From the NCBI RefSeq assembly GCF_946151055.1, contig NZ_CAMGYZ010000013.1:55155-119154 (forward strand): 64,000 nt of DNA, read 5' to 3'. Within the stretch, counting starts at the first letter, position 1. Each line of letters starts with the position of its first letter. The position numbers and the translations under genes were made by a program. Shown one piece after another: positions 1 through 9,788 of the stretch. The stretch comes from Bacillus sp. Marseille-Q3570 (GTDB taxonomy: Bacteria > Bacillota > Bacilli > Bacillales > Fictibacillaceae). Under the pieces are notes generated by a model. That model was not told where the DNA came from, made no database searches, and saw only the letters and a program-made list of their open reading frames with translations.

Positions 1-2
1 AA

Positions 3-689
3 TATGAAGTTTTCCAGAAAGTGGGGATGGAACCTACTGGAGATCCATTCAATTCAATTGCGAAGTTGGAAACACAAGTACCAGCAAAGCCTTTGAATCC
101 AATGATCAATGCTGGAGCTTTAGTGGTGACAAGCATGATTTACGGTAATTCAGTCCATGAAAAGCTTGGGAGGTTATTAGCTCTCGTTCATGATATGACC
201 AATAATTCAAGTATCGATATAGACGAAGAAGTTGCCCGATCGGAATTTGACACGGCTAACCTTAACCGTTCGTTATGTTATTTCATGAAACAGCATAGCA
301 TCGTCCATGGCGATGTAGACGAATTGATCGAGTTATACACGAAGCAGTGTGCGATACAAGTGACTTGTGTGGATTTGGCTCGGATCGGGATGATCCTTGC
401 AAACAAAGGACTGGATCCTGAGACTAACCGCAGAATCCTGCCTGAGAGGATTGCTACCATTGTCAAGACATTCATGGTGACATGTGGAATGTATAATGCA
501 TCAGGGGAATTTGCAATTCAGGTTGGAATTCCATCAAAAAGCGGTGTTTCTGGAGCAATTCTTGGTCTTGTTCCACCATCGATAGGAATAGGTGTATATG
601 GCCCTGCGCTGAATGATAAAGGTAACAGTATTGGTGGTGTGAAATTGCTTGAAATGCTTTCCCAACGTTACGACTTAAGCATATTTTAA
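3..689 (+). CDS. glsA: Glutaminase, 3' part (5' end outside window)
   Basis: C-terminal part of a serine-dependent beta-lactamase-fold glutaminase, which hydrolyses L-glutamine to glutamate and ammonia in the cytoplasm. The reading frame is open from the first bases of the window (Y-E-V-F-Q-K-V-G-M), so the true start lies upstream. Family features visible are [20 protein letters not shown], the tyrosine/lysine-rich centre and the C-terminal [11 protein letters not shown] and [13 protein letters not shown]. It precedes ylaN as ylaM (glsA2) does in B. subtilis, which supports orthology with that copy. About 229 residues are seen of a family of about 310. No terminator is obvious before ylaN. 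Confidence 0.93.
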   Translation, partial: YEVFQKVGMEPTGDPFNSIAKLETQVPAKPLNPMINAGALVVTSMIYGNSVHEKLGRLLALVHDMTNNSSIDIDEEVARSEFDTANLNRSLCYFMKQHSIVHGDVDELIELYTKQCAIQVTCVDLARIGMILANKGLDPETNRRILPERIATIVKTFMVTCGMYNASGEFAIQVGIPSKSGVSGAILGLVPPSIGIGVYGPALNDKGNSIGGVKLLEMLSQRYDLSIF

Positions 690-778
690 GCGGATGCTGT
701 TTGATTTGTGTTGCAATTTAGGCTTTTAAACGATAGTATAGGTAATAGAGAGAGGCACTTGGAACGGAGGGATTCGAT

Positions 779-1057
779 TTGTCGACTGAGTTGGTTACCG
801 GTCATCGTGAAAAAGCATTTGCATTGCTTCAAGCGGATGCTGAAAAGATACTTAAATTGATTGAGGTTCAGATGGAAAACTTGACGATGCCGCAATGCCC
901 TCTCTATGAGGAAGTCCTTGACACTCAAATGTTCGGACTTTCCAGAGAGATAGATTTTGCAGTCCGTTTGGATTTGATTGAAGCTGAGCAAGGAAAGGCG
1001 TTACTAGAATCGCTTGAACGTCAACTGACAGCTTTACATGATGCTTGGTCTAAATGA
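779..1057 (+). CDS. ylaN: YlaN family protein (DUF1507)
   Basis: Small acidic helical protein of 92 residues, the usual family length. The start is TTG at 779, chosen because a clear GGAGGG lies 7 bases upstream and no in-frame ATG fits. The sequence ([40 protein letters not shown]) matches my knowledge of YlaN. In Staphylococcus aureus YlaN has been reported to bind iron(II) and relieve Fur repression; that role here is by homology only. It sits between glutaminase and ftsW as in B. subtilis, but a repeat element and a protease gene have come between ylaN and ftsW. Confidence 0.93.
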   Translation: MSTELVTGHREKAFALLQADAEKILKLIEVQMENLTMPQCPLYEEVLDTQMFGLSREIDFAVRLDLIEAEQGKALLESLERQLTALHDAWSK

Positions 1058-1090
1058 TGGCATGGTCAAAGTTCATCTATATAAATAAAG

Positions 1091-1122
1091 CTCAAACTAT
1101 CGTATGATGGTTTGAGTTTTTT
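1091..1122 (+). terminator. Terminator after ylaN
   Basis: Stem of CTCAAACTATC with GATGGTTTGAG (one wobble pair) and a GTAT loop, followed by six T. It lies 34 bases after the ylaN stop, so ylaN is probably separated from ftsW transcriptionally. Confidence 0.8.
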
Positions 1123-1129
1123 ACTTTCG

Positions 1130-1573
1130 TTGTTTTCGCAAACTTTGTTGCTCTTGCACTTAAAGGAATTATAAGGGCAACTAAGGCTCGACCTACAAAA
1201 GGCTTGGTCTCGCCAAGTTTTCTTTAAAAGTGGTTGATATCCGCTCCAGGATGCTCGCTTTCCGCGGGGCGTGCGATGGGCCCACTTGTCGCCTTGCGAC
1301 CTCGGAAGTCTCCTTTTCAAGGAAGCATTTGTGCTCTTGCGTCTACTAGAAAGTCCTTTCGAAGCAAGCTTCCTCGTCGCATGCCTTGCGAGGAGATGAT
1401 TCAGGTAGTAGGCACACTGATCCCGCAGGACAAGGAAAGGTTCGGCAGCGTTATATCGCACGAAGAAAATGCGATTTTCATATTCGAGGAGTCTTGCACC
1501 TTGTTCTCCAATCAACTTGCACAAGGTGAGTTTTTAAAATGACTCAAAAGCAACAATCTTTTAGAAAAGAGCC
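1130..1573 (+). repeat. MITE-like repeat, copy A (about 444 bp)
   Basis: Full-length copy of a dispersed element. One end reads GTTTTCGCAAACTTTGTTGC and the other ends AATCTTTTAGAAAAGAGCC. The two ends are imperfect inverted repeats of each other. Copy B at 6891-7330 is the same sequence in the opposite orientation, and shorter copies lie at 34221, 38310, 54500, 25217 and 19127. Short open frames inside it on both strands are not genes, because their length and sequence change from copy to copy. No transposase is encoded, so any movement would need a transposase supplied in trans (inference). Confidence 0.85.
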
Positions 1574-1580
1574 AAGAAAA

Positions 1581-1613
1581 ACGGTTCTCATGCTCAGGAA
1601 GCATGAGAACCGT
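1581..1613. repeat. Perfect 14-bp hairpin, identical to one after pyc
   Basis: Arms ACGGTTCTCATGCT and AGCATGAGAACCGT around a 5-base loop. The same 33 bases occur in reverse complement at 6848-6880, so the inverted-repeat pair extends past the MITE-like element. It lies directly before the ribosome site of the M50 protease gene and may affect its expression. Hairpins with a GAGAACCGTCCCC edge resemble REP-type repeats I recall from other Bacillaceae; that link is recollection. Confidence 0.8.
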
Positions 1614-1625
1614 CCCCAGAGGAGG

Positions 1626-2102
1626 ATGCATATCGTTTTGCTAATTGTTCTTGTACTATTTCCGTTAGCTACGTTCATACATGAACTTGGCCATTATCTT
1701 ACTGCTCGTCTCACCGGGCTCAAAGATTCACGGATGCAACTCGGTATAGGTCCGCGGGTTTTACATATCAATAATCAGTTTCTTTGTATCGAATACCGCT
1801 TGTTTTATTTTATTGGTGCTCATACATTATCAGGGGAAATGGATGAAACAAGCTCACTCAATCGTTTCCTCATCACTTTAAATGGACCTTTGATCAATGC
1901 AGTTACTGCTTTCTTTATTTTCGGTTTCTATCCTATGGATTTTTCATCCATTTTAGATAAAGCTCTCTCAATATTTGCTTACATTAACATATGGATCGCT
2001 ATTGGGAATCTACTCCCTTATAAAATCAAAGGGCGGAAATCTGACGGCTTTATTCTATTGGAAAGTTTATGGAGTATTATTACAAACCCTAGACAAATCT
2101 AG
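1626..2102 (+). CDS. M50-type membrane metalloprotease
   Basis: Polytopic membrane protein of about 158 residues with the zinc-protease motif HELGH in its first membrane segment and a second motif NLLPYKIKGRKSDG, the Asn-Pro...Asp-Gly site typical of site-2-protease-like M50 enzymes. Such enzymes cut within the membrane; no substrate can be named. A GGAGG lies at 1621-1625, touching the ATG at 1626, so TTG at 1638 (12-base gap) may be the real start. The open frame runs further upstream into the repeat element, which I exclude. The gene is not in the B. subtilis ylaN-ftsW interval, so it is an accessory insertion. Confidence 0.75.
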   Translation: MHIVLLIVLVLFPLATFIHELGHYLTARLTGLKDSRMQLGIGPRVLHINNQFLCIEYRLFYFIGAHTLSGEMDETSSLNRFLITLNGPLINAVTAFFIFGFYPMDFSSILDKALSIFAYINIWIAIGNLLPYKIKGRKSDGFILLESLWSIITNPRQI

Positions 2103-2185
2103 GAATTCTTCCTTTCTAGGAAGGAAAAATGTCGTTTTACTCGAATAGTTTTGGATATAACAAATCATTGTGAGGGTTGCCCATC

Positions 2186-3376
2186 ATGTTCAAAAAAATG
2201 TTTAAAAACTATGATTATTCAATGATAGCGGTTGTACTGGCTTTATGTACAATCGGTCTCGTGATGGTGTACAGTGCCAGTATGATTATTGCGGTTACAC
2301 AGTATGGATTCCAAAGTGACCATTTTTTCAAGAAACATTTCGTCTGGGTCTTGCTTGGCATTATCGCATTTTTCATATTCATGATTTTACCATATAAGAT
2401 GTACCAGAAGTTGATCGTACCAATAACCCTTGCGATGCTCGGTTCGTTAATTCTGGTGAAATTCATAGGATCCGAGGTGAATGGAGCGAAAGCATGGTTT
2501 TCAGTCGGTGGATTCAGTATCCAACCAGCTGAATATGCTAAGATCGGGATCATCATTTATTTGGCATCCGTCTTTTCGAAGAAACAGGATTACATATCGG
2601 ATTTCAAGACTGGTGTAGTCCCGCCATTAATTGTTTTATCACTTGTCTGCTCGCTCGTCTTCATTCAACCGGATCTAGGTGGTATGTTGGTCATTGCGAT
2701 GTCTGCTGCAGTGATCCTTTTATGTTCCGGAATGAAATGGACACATTTATCGATGATGGCAGGCAGCCTTGGGTTATTAGGGTTTATCGGGTATAAATTT
2801 TTATTGACACAAGAACAATTATCACGATTTGCTGCTGCTTACCGGCCCTTTGATGATCCATCAGGTGATGGTATGCAGTTGATCAATGGATACCTGGCAT
2901 TGGGTACTGGTGGTTTGTTTGGTAAAGGATTGGGTCAAAGCATCCAGAAATATGGCTTCCTGCCCCATCCGCATACTGACTTCATCATTGCCATCATTGC
3001 TGAAGAATTAGGCTTTATCGGAGTATTGGTTATCATTTTGATGATCATGTTCCTCGTTTTTAAAGGGATATATGTTGGATTGCATTGTAAAGATGCATTC
3101 GGCAGCCTTTTGGCGATCGGGATATCCGGCATGATCGGAATCCAGACCATTGTCAATCTTGGAGCAGCTTCAGGGACACTTCCGCTTACTGGTGTAACAT
3201 TACCATTCATCAGTTATGGAGGTTCCTCACTTATATTACTTATGATCAGTATGGGAATACTTGTGAACATATCGATGTTTGTAAAATATCGTAAACAGCA
3301 AAATCCTCCTGCTGATCAATCCCACCCTATGCCACAGCAACGTACCAAGTTGAAAGTCGTTTCACAGCAACGTTAA
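2186..3376 (+). CDS. ftsW: Cell-division lipid II polymerase FtsW (SEDS family)
   Basis: SEDS glycosyltransferase that polymerises lipid II at the septum together with a class B PBP. About 396 residues with about ten membrane segments. Family motifs are MVYSAS near the N terminus, SIQPAEYAK, QPDLGGMLV, GGLFGKGLGQS, PHPHTDFI and the C-terminal LPLTGVTLPFISYGGSS. ATG 2186 is preferred to an in-frame TTG at 2177 because GAGGG at 2172-2176 is correctly spaced for the ATG. The position before pyc matches B. subtilis ftsW-pycA. It is distinct from the spoVE paralogue at 53259. Confidence 0.95.
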   Translation: MFKKMFKNYDYSMIAVVLALCTIGLVMVYSASMIIAVTQYGFQSDHFFKKHFVWVLLGIIAFFIFMILPYKMYQKLIVPITLAMLGSLILVKFIGSEVNGAKAWFSVGGFSIQPAEYAKIGIIIYLASVFSKKQDYISDFKTGVVPPLIVLSLVCSLVFIQPDLGGMLVIAMSAAVILLCSGMKWTHLSMMAGSLGLLGFIGYKFLLTQEQLSRFAAAYRPFDDPSGDGMQLINGYLALGTGGLFGKGLGQSIQKYGFLPHPHTDFIIAIIAEELGFIGVLVIILMIMFLVFKGIYVGLHCKDAFGSLLAIGISGMIGIQTIVNLGAASGTLPLTGVTLPFISYGGSSLILLMISMGILVNISMFVKYRKQQNPPADQSHPMPQQRTKLKVVSQQR

Positions 3377-3401
3377 CCACAAACTAGGGAGGAATATCAA
3401 A

Positions 3402-6400
3402 ATGCAAAAGATCAACAAAATTCTTGTCGCGAACCGTGGAGAAATTGCCATTCGAATCTTTCGTGCTTGTACAGAACTGGATATACGTACAGTAGCGGTC
3501 TACTCTAAGGAAGACTCTGGGTCTTTCCATCGATACAAAGCAGATGAAGCTTATTTGATCGGAGAAGGTAAAAAGCCGATTGATGCGTACCTTGATATCG
3601 AAGGCATTATTGAAGTGGCGAAACGTTATGACGTGGATGCCATCCATCCAGGTTATGGATTCCTTTCAGAAAATACTCATTTCGCCAAAAGATGCGAAGA
3701 AGAGGGGATCATCTTCATTGGTCCGAATACTGAACATTTGGATATGTTCGGTGACAAAGTTAAAGCAAGGGAACAAGCGATCAAGGCTGATATTCCTGTT
3801 ATACCGGGTAGTGATGGTCCGGTCGAAACCCTTGATGATGTAAGAAGTTTTGCGAAAGAGCATGGTTTTCCAATCATCATTAAAGCGACCCTTGGCGGTG
3901 GCGGAAGAGGAATGAGAATCGTCCGGAATATGGCTTCACTTGCTGATGCCTATGATCGGGCAAAATCAGAAGCAAAAGCTGCTTTTGGTAAAGACGAAAT
4001 CTATGTTGAGAAGTTTGTTGAAAATCCGAAGCATATTGAAGTTCAAATCCTGGCTGATAACCACGGGAATGTCGTTCATTTGTATGACCGGGATTGCTCT
4101 GTCCAGCGTCGTCACCAGAAAGTCGTTGAAGTAGCACCGAGTGTTTCATTGACTCAGGAACAACGAGATGAGATCTGTGAGGCAGCTGTAAAATTGATGG
4201 ACAATATCGGTTATGTGAACGCTGGTACAGTCGAATTCCTTGTTTCAGAAAATGGTTCATTCTACTTTATTGAAGTGAATCCACGAGTCCAAGTCGAACA
4301 CACGATCACTGAAATGATCACTGGTATTGATATTGTACAATCACAAATCATGATTGCTGAGGGGTATCAGTTACATGAGAAACCTCTAGGGATACCGATG
4401 CAAGACAAGATTGATTGCCATGGCTTTGCGATACAATGCCGTGTAACGACTGAAGACCCAGCGAATAATTTCATGCCTGATACTGGAAAGATCATGGCTT
4501 ATCGTACTGGAGGGGGATTTGGGGTTCGTCTTGATGCAGGAAACGGATTCCAGGGTGCTGTGATTACGCCTCACTATGATTCCTTGCTCGTCAAAGTCTC
4601 TACATGGGCATTGTCATTTGAACAGGCAGCTTCCAAAATGGTCCGTAACTTAAGAGAGTTCCGAATCCGTGGCATCAAGACGAACATATCGTTCCTTGAA
4701 AATGTAATCAAGCATGAGAAGTTCGTTTCTGCTGAATACAATACGTCATTCATTGATACAACACCGGAATTGTTCGTGTTTCCGAAAAGGAAAGACCGCG
4801 GGACGAAAATGCTTTCTTATATCGCAAATGTCACAGTCAATGGTTTCCCAGGATTAGGTGTGCAAAAGAAGCCAGCGTTCAGTAAACCGAGAATTCCTTA
4901 TGTAAACTATTCGAAACCTTTACTTGATGGAACGAAACAAATTTTGGATGTACACGGTGTCGAAGGACTAACGGAATGGATTAAATCCCGTGAGGAAGTG
5001 CTGCTGACAGACACAACTTTCAGGGATGCTCATCAATCTCTGCTGGCAACACGAGTAAGAACTCATGATCTGCTTCAAATCGCAGAACCGACTTCCCGCC
5101 AAGTTCCAGAGCTCTTTTCTCTGGAAATGTGGGGAGGAGCTACATTTGATGTTTCTTATCGCTTTCTGAATGAAGATCCCTGGGAACGATTGATCCAACT
5201 TAGGAAAAAGTCTCCGAATGTTTTATTCCAAATGCTTTTGAGAGCTTCAAATGCCGTTGGTTATAAAAATTATCCGGATAACGTCATACGTGAATTCGTA
5301 AGTAAATCTGCAGCAGCAGGGATTGATGTGTTCCGGATTTTTGATAGCTTGAATTGGCTTGATGGAATGAAGGTTGCAATTGATGCGGTAAGGGAAACTG
5401 GGAAAGTTGCAGAAGCATCTATTTGTTATACAGGGGATATTCTAGACCCCAAAAGGCCGAAGTATAATTTGGATTATTATGTGAATATGGCAAAAGAGCT
5501 TGAGCAAGCAGGCGCACATATCCTTGGTATAAAAGATATGGCTGGTTTGTTGAAACCTCAAGCAGCATACGAGTTGATCTCTGCTTTAAAAGCATCCGTG
5601 AACATACCGATCCATCTCCATACTCATGACACGAGCGGAAACGGAATCATGACTTATGCCAAAGCCGTAGATGCTGGCGTCGATATTGTGGATGTGGCAA
5701 TCAGTTCAATGGCAGGTATGACCTCCCAGCCGAGTGCGAATTCCCTTTATTACGCACTTGAAGGAAGTAGAAGACAGCCGAAAGTATCGATCCATGATCT
5801 TGAAGAGCTCTCTCACTATTGGGAAGATGTCCGAAAATATTATCAAGGATTCGAAAGCGGTCTGATCGCACCACATACAGAGGTTTATGACCACGAGATG
5901 CCAGGTGGACAATATAGTAACCTACAACAGCAGGCAAAAGCTGTCGGTCTCGGTGATCGTTGGGATGAAGTTAAAAGCATGTACCGCCGGGTGAATGACA
6001 TGTTCGGAGATATAGTCAAAGTTACACCATCATCAAAGGTGGTTGGTGATATGGCCCTTTATATGGTACAAAATGATCTGACTGAAGATGACATTTTCGA
6101 AAAAGGTCAATCACTCGATTTTCCTGATTCAGTTGTCGAAATGTTCCAGGGATATTTGGGACAGCCGTATCAAGGTTTTCCAAGAGAGTTGCAGCAACTC
6201 ATTCTGAAAGGAAGAGAACCGCTTGACGCTAGACCAGGTGAAATGCTGGAACCAGTAGATTTCAAAGAATTGCAAGATATACTCTACCATAAATTGAATC
6301 GACCGGTTACAAGTCATGATCTTATTTCTTATGCTCTTTATCCGAAGGTTTATCTTGATCGAGAGCAAATGATCGCTCAGTTTGGTGATATCAGTGTTCT

Positions 6401-6839
6401 TGATACACCTACATTCTTATACGGTATGAGGCTTGGTGAAGAAGTCGAAGTTGAAATTGAGCAAGGTAAGACATTGATTTTAAAACTGGTCTCAATTGGA
6501 GAGCCACAATTAGATGGTACGAGAACTGTTTATTTCGAGTTAAATGGACAACCTCGTGAAGTAGTTGTAAAAGACGAGAATGTAAAAGCTGAAGTGGTTG
6601 CTAAACCGAAAGCAGATAAGAACAACGAGAAACATATAGGGGCCTCGATGCCTGGAACTGTAATAAAAGTACTTGTTGAAAAAGCTGAAAAGGTTAAAAA
6701 AGGTGATCATCTGATGATTACAGAAGCGATGAAAATGGAGACCACGATTCAAGCTCCATACGACGCCGAAGTTAAAGACCTGTTCGTATCGAACGGGACG
6801 ACCATACAACCTGGTGATCTATTGATTGAATTAGCATAA
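3402..6839 (+). CDS. pyc: Pyruvate carboxylase
   Basis: Biotin enzyme of 1145 residues, the normal full length, that carboxylates pyruvate to oxaloacetate and refills the TCA cycle. Domains in order: biotin carboxylase (about 1-455, with KATLGGGGRGMR and the EVNPRVQVEHT loop), carboxyltransferase (about 530-800, LLTDTTFRDAHQSLL; metal-binding HLHTHDTSGNG), PC/tetramerisation region, and a C-terminal biotinyl domain with EAMKMET, the biotin lysine at about residue 1111. The start ATG has GGGAGG 9 bases upstream. It lies 25 bases after ftsW, as in B. subtilis. Confidence 0.98.
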   Translation: MQKINKILVANRGEIAIRIFRACTELDIRTVAVYSKEDSGSFHRYKADEAYLIGEGKKPIDAYLDIEGIIEVAKRYDVDAIHPGYGFLSENTHFAKRCEEEGIIFIGPNTEHLDMFGDKVKAREQAIKADIPVIPGSDGPVETLDDVRSFAKEHGFPIIIKATLGGGGRGMRIVRNMASLADAYDRAKSEAKAAFGKDEIYVEKFVENPKHIEVQILADNHGNVVHLYDRDCSVQRRHQKVVEVAPSVSLTQEQRDEICEAAVKLMDNIGYVNAGTVEFLVSENGSFYFIEVNPRVQVEHTITEMITGIDIVQSQIMIAEGYQLHEKPLGIPMQDKIDCHGFAIQCRVTTEDPANNFMPDTGKIMAYRTGGGFGVRLDAGNGFQGAVITPHYDSLLVKVSTWALSFEQAASKMVRNLREFRIRGIKTNISFLENVIKHEKFVSAEYNTSFIDTTPELFVFPKRKDRGTKMLSYIANVTVNGFPGLGVQKKPAFSKPRIPYVNYSKPLLDGTKQILDVHGVEGLTEWIKSREEVLLTDTTFRDAHQSLLATRVRTHDLLQIAEPTSRQVPELFSLEMWGGATFDVSYRFLNEDPWERLIQLRKKSPNVLFQMLLRASNAVGYKNYPDNVIREFVSKSAAAGIDVFRIFDSLNWLDGMKVAIDAVRETGKVAEASICYTGDILDPKRPKYNLDYYVNMAKELEQAGAHILGIKDMAGLLKPQAAYELISALKASVNIPIHLHTHDTSGNGIMTYAKAVDAGVDIVDVAISSMAGMTSQPSANSLYYALEGSRRQPKVSIHDLEELSHYWEDVRKYYQGFESGLIAPHTEVYDHEMPGGQYSNLQQQAKAVGLGDRWDEVKSMYRRVNDMFGDIVKVTPSSKVVGDMALYMVQNDLTEDDIFEKGQSLDFPDSVVEMFQGYLGQPYQGFPRELQQLILKGREPLDARPGEMLEPVDFKELQDILYHKLNRPVTSHDLISYALYPKVYLDREQMIAQFGDISVLDTPTFLYGMRLGEEVEVEIEQGKTLILKLVSIGEPQLDGTRTVYFELNGQPREVVVKDENVKAEVVAKPKADKNNEKHIGASMPGTVIKVLVEKAEKVKKGDHLMITEAMKMETTIQAPYDAEVKDLFVSNGTTIQPGDLLIELA

Positions 6840-6847
6840 TTGTGGCG

Positions 6848-6884
6848 ACGGTTCTCATGCTTCCTGAGCATGAGAACCGTTTTC
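6848..6884 (+). terminator. Terminator of pyc (hairpin shared with 1581-1613)
   Basis: Perfect 14-bp stem ACGGTTCTCATGCT/AGCATGAGAACCGT with four T at its 3' edge, nine bases after the pyc stop. It is the reverse complement of the hairpin at 1581-1613. It may terminate transcription, although the T run is short. Confidence 0.6.
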
Positions 6885-6890
6885 CATTTT

Positions 6891-7330
6891 GGCTCTTTTC
6901 TAAAAGATTGTTGCTTTTGAGTCATTTAAAAAAAACACCTTGTGCAAGTGGATTGGAGAGCAAGGTGCGAGACTCCTCGAAAATGAAAATCGCATTTTCT
7001 TCGTGCGATGTAACGCTCCCGAAGCTTTCCTTGTCCTGCGGGATCAGTGTGCCTACTACCTGAATAATCTCCTCGTAAGGCATAAGGAAGCTCGCTTCGA
7101 CAGCACTTTCTTGTAGACACTGGAGCACAAATGCTTCCTTGAAAAGGAGACTCCCGAGGTCGCAAGGCGACAAGTGGACTCACCGCACGCCCCGTGGAAA
7201 GGGAGCATCCTGGAGCGGAAACCAATGACTTTTAAAGAAAACTTGGCGAGACCAAGCCTTTTGTAGGTCGAGCCTTAGTTGCCCTTATACTTTCTTTAAG
7301 TGCAAGAGCAACAAAGTTTCCGAAAACAGC
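6891..7330 (-). repeat. MITE-like repeat, copy B (about 440 bp, inverted relative to copy A)
   Basis: Starts GGCTCTTTTCTAAAAGATTG and ends with GAAAACAGC. It matches the reverse complement of 1130-1573 along almost its whole length, with scattered substitutions and one shortened stretch. Together with the hairpin at 6848 it makes an inverted repeat of about 480 bp around the M50-ftsW-pyc block. It carries no credible gene. Confidence 0.85.
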
Positions 7331-7462
7331 ATTTATTTTAGAATTTTATCAAATATTATCGTGTAGGCGAATTCTGTTTTAAAATCACCAAAATAGAGCT
7401 GATCCAATTCATCCTTACGATGATCGGAGTCAGCTCTTTCAAATATCTATACATTCATACCG

Positions 7463-8350
7463 TCAGTCTTTCCGTAACGCCACCATTACCAGATAACTGA
7501 GTGTTGCAAACAATAGGGAAACGAACAGTCCGTGCATTAAGCCGATGAAGAGATTCAATTTGGTGAAAATGATCAATGCTCCAGTAGTGACCTGCAAGGA
7601 TACGAGAATCAACAGCAATAAAAATGTATGGTATAAGATTTTCATGTTTCTATAATAGGATCTGATTTGGATAAAACTCAACAAGATCCAGATAAACAAT
7701 AGACCTGCCATGAAGCGATGAGTATAATGGATCAGTTCTAATTCATTCGTCGGAGGCATGAGCTGTCCGTTACATAACGGCCAACCTGAGCATGCCAGAC
7801 TTGCTTTTGTGTGTCTTACTAATGCTCCTGTGTATACAAGTGTATATAGATAGATGAATAGCAGATAAATATTCAACTTGAAATTTTTATTGATCTTCAG
7901 AGTTGCTCGGCCGTTTCCGTTCTCAAAGATGACAACGGCCAATAACACAACACTCGCAAAAGATATTAATGAAAAACCGAAGTGAAGTGCCAGTACAAAG
8001 GACGATTGTCCCCAAATCACTGCGGCAGCTCCTAATAAACCTTGAAAAACGATGAAAAATACAGATAAAAATGCAAGCCATTTCACTTCTCGGATTTGCT
8101 TGAATTTCCACCATGACCAAATTGCTAGTATGACAACCATCAAACCAAGAGTCGCAGAAACAATTCTGTGACTATACTCAATCATTGTTTCTACTTTTGG
8201 TTGGGAAGGGAGTACTTCGCCGTAACATAATGGCCATGAGTTTCCGCAGCCTTCACCAGAGCCAGTAGTGGTTACAATGGCACCCATCAATAAGACTAAA
8301 AGCATACCTAGACTTGTCAGGATCGCATAGAATTTTAAATATCGATTCAT
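7463..8350 (-). CDS. ctaA: Heme A synthase
   Basis: Membrane protein of 295 residues that converts heme O to heme A for cytochrome oxidase. Eight membrane segments are expected. It has the two cysteine pairs of the Bacillus type (CGNSWPLC and CSGWPLC) and the heme-ligand histidines in EYSHR, HFGFS, HYTHRF and LMHGLF. It is transcribed away from ctaB across a 416-bp divergent region, the arrangement found in B. subtilis. Because it needs heme O from CtaB, the two gene products act in sequence. Confidence 0.97.
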   Translation of the reverse strand: MNRYLKFYAILTSLGMLLVLLMGAIVTTTGSGEGCGNSWPLCYGEVLPSQPKVETMIEYSHRIVSATLGLMVVILAIWSWWKFKQIREVKWLAFLSVFFIVFQGLLGAAAVIWGQSSFVLALHFGFSLISFASVVLLAVVIFENGNGRATLKINKNFKLNIYLLFIYLYTLVYTGALVRHTKASLACSGWPLCNGQLMPPTNELELIHYTHRFMAGLLFIWILLSFIQIRSYYRNMKILYHTFLLLLILVSLQVTTGALIIFTKLNLFIGLMHGLFVSLLFATLSYLVMVALRKD

Positions 8351-8766
8351 TCCGACACCTTCTCTATAATAATTAAGAAAAAGTAACTATTTGTTCTATA
8401 ATAATTACAAGTTTGGTGAACCTTACCATTAAGAATAAGTCTAAAGCAATCGACCACCTTCACACAATTCAAAATGAAACAGACAATCTGAATCAACTGG
8501 ATCAAGGACTACGTGTGTCGATTGAACACTAGGGCAAGTATACAAAACTATTGAATTCGTTTATAATGTTAAAGGACAATTTCAATCGACAATATCGTAT
8601 CACATGTGTCGGGTAGAAATCATTGTAATTGTGAACAAGCATAGACAATTTACAAAAAGTTATTTTCAGAAACCCTTTTTACTGATAAATTAGAATAGGT
8701 GTTTTACTCACACTTATGTTTAAATGTAAGGGTTGGAGTAAAGAGCATTTAGAAGGAGGTGGAAGC
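8351..8766. promoter_or_regulatory. Divergent ctaA/ctaB control region with three CAATCGAC boxes
   Basis: 416 bp without a gene. It holds CAATCGAC at 8447-8454, its reverse complement GTCGATTG at 8517-8524 and CAATCGAC again at 8583-8590, spaced about 70 and 66 bp. A TATAAT at 8562-8567 with TATACA 17 bp upstream is a possible sigma-A promoter for ctaB. A ResD-like TTGTGAA occurs near 8630, but this match is weak. The regulator that would bind the boxes is unknown. Confidence 0.5.
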
Positions 8767-9705
8767 ATGAGCAAAATGAATACGACAACATATGAAGCAT
8801 CAAGCAGAGTTATGGAGCCTGGACCATTGTCTGAATCAAAACCTACAGGTACTTGGAAAGATTTCCTGACACTTGCCAAGATGGGGATCGTAATGTCGAA
8901 CCTCATTACGACGTTCGCAGGATTTTGGATCGCATTGAAAGTTACAGATGCAAGTTTTATTGCGAATATTCCTACGGCATTGCTGACTCTTTTAGGTGCA
9001 GCACTAGTCATAGCAGGAGGATGCTCCTTAAACAATTATATCGATCGTGATATCGATCATTTGATGGAAAGAACATATGAAAGACCGACAGTTACAGGGA
9101 AAATTGATGCAAACCAAGTACTCTGGGTTGGAATCATACTTTCTGCTCTCGGGACACTGTTGTTGATGTTTGCCTCCTTGATGGCAGCACTTCTAGGTGT
9201 GGTTGGACTTTTTGTCTATGTCATTGTCTATACGATGTGGTTGAAAAGGACCCATTCTATCAATACTGTAGTTGGTGGGATTTCAGGTGCGATACCTCCA
9301 CTCATCGGTTGGGCAGCTGTCGATCCTGATTTGCATATGACAGCATGGCACTTGTTCTTGATTATGTTTTTATGGCAACCGCCTCACTTTTTGGCTTTAG
9401 CTATGAAACGATGTGAAGAATACCGAAAAGCAGGAATTCCAATGCTTCCTGTTGTTTCAGGTTTCAATATGACAAAACGACAGATGGTCGTTTATGTTGC
9501 CGCATTGCTTCCGGTGAGTTTATACCTTTATCATTTTGGAATGGTATACTTTACTGTTGCGGCTGTACTTGGTTTAGGATGGCTTGCTCTTGGCATAGCC
9601 GGATTCTTCATGAAAAACGACATCAAATGGGCAAGGATGATGTTCGTCTACTCATTGAATTATTTGACCATCATGTTCGTTGTAATGATCATCGTCAATC
9701 GCTAA
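8767..9705 (+). CDS. ctaB: Protoheme IX farnesyltransferase (heme O synthase)
   Basis: UbiA-type prenyltransferase of about 312 residues that attaches the farnesyl chain to heme B, giving heme O for CtaA. The first Asp-rich motif is [19 protein letters not shown], and [12 protein letters not shown] and [13 protein letters not shown] are the second conserved region. ATG 8767 follows AAGGAGGTGG at ideal spacing; an upstream in-frame ATG at 8716 lacks a ribosome site. It is the first gene of the oxidase cluster on this strand. Confidence 0.97.
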   Translation: MSKMNTTTYEASSRVMEPGPLSESKPTGTWKDFLTLAKMGIVMSNLITTFAGFWIALKVTDASFIANIPTALLTLLGAALVIAGGCSLNNYIDRDIDHLMERTYERPTVTGKIDANQVLWVGIILSALGTLLLMFASLMAALLGVVGLFVYVIVYTMWLKRTHSINTVVGGISGAIPPLIGWAAVDPDLHMTAWHLFLIMFLWQPPHFLALAMKRCEEYRKAGIPMLPVVSGFNMTKRQMVVYVAALLPVSLYLYHFGMVYFTVAAVLGLGWLALGIAGFFMKNDIKWARMMFVYSLNYLTIMFVVMIIVNR

Positions 9706-9788
9706 AGGGATTTTCGATTTTTCCCTTAAGCGGTTACATATTAAAAATTGTTTTTAGTACAACAGAGAAAGCGGGGTTTGATGTAGTA

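Noticed and set aside
1066..1542. Long overlapping open frames on both strands within copy A of the repeat
   Set aside because: They lie wholly inside the dispersed repeat, are not conserved in reading frame between copies A and B, and lack ribosome sites.
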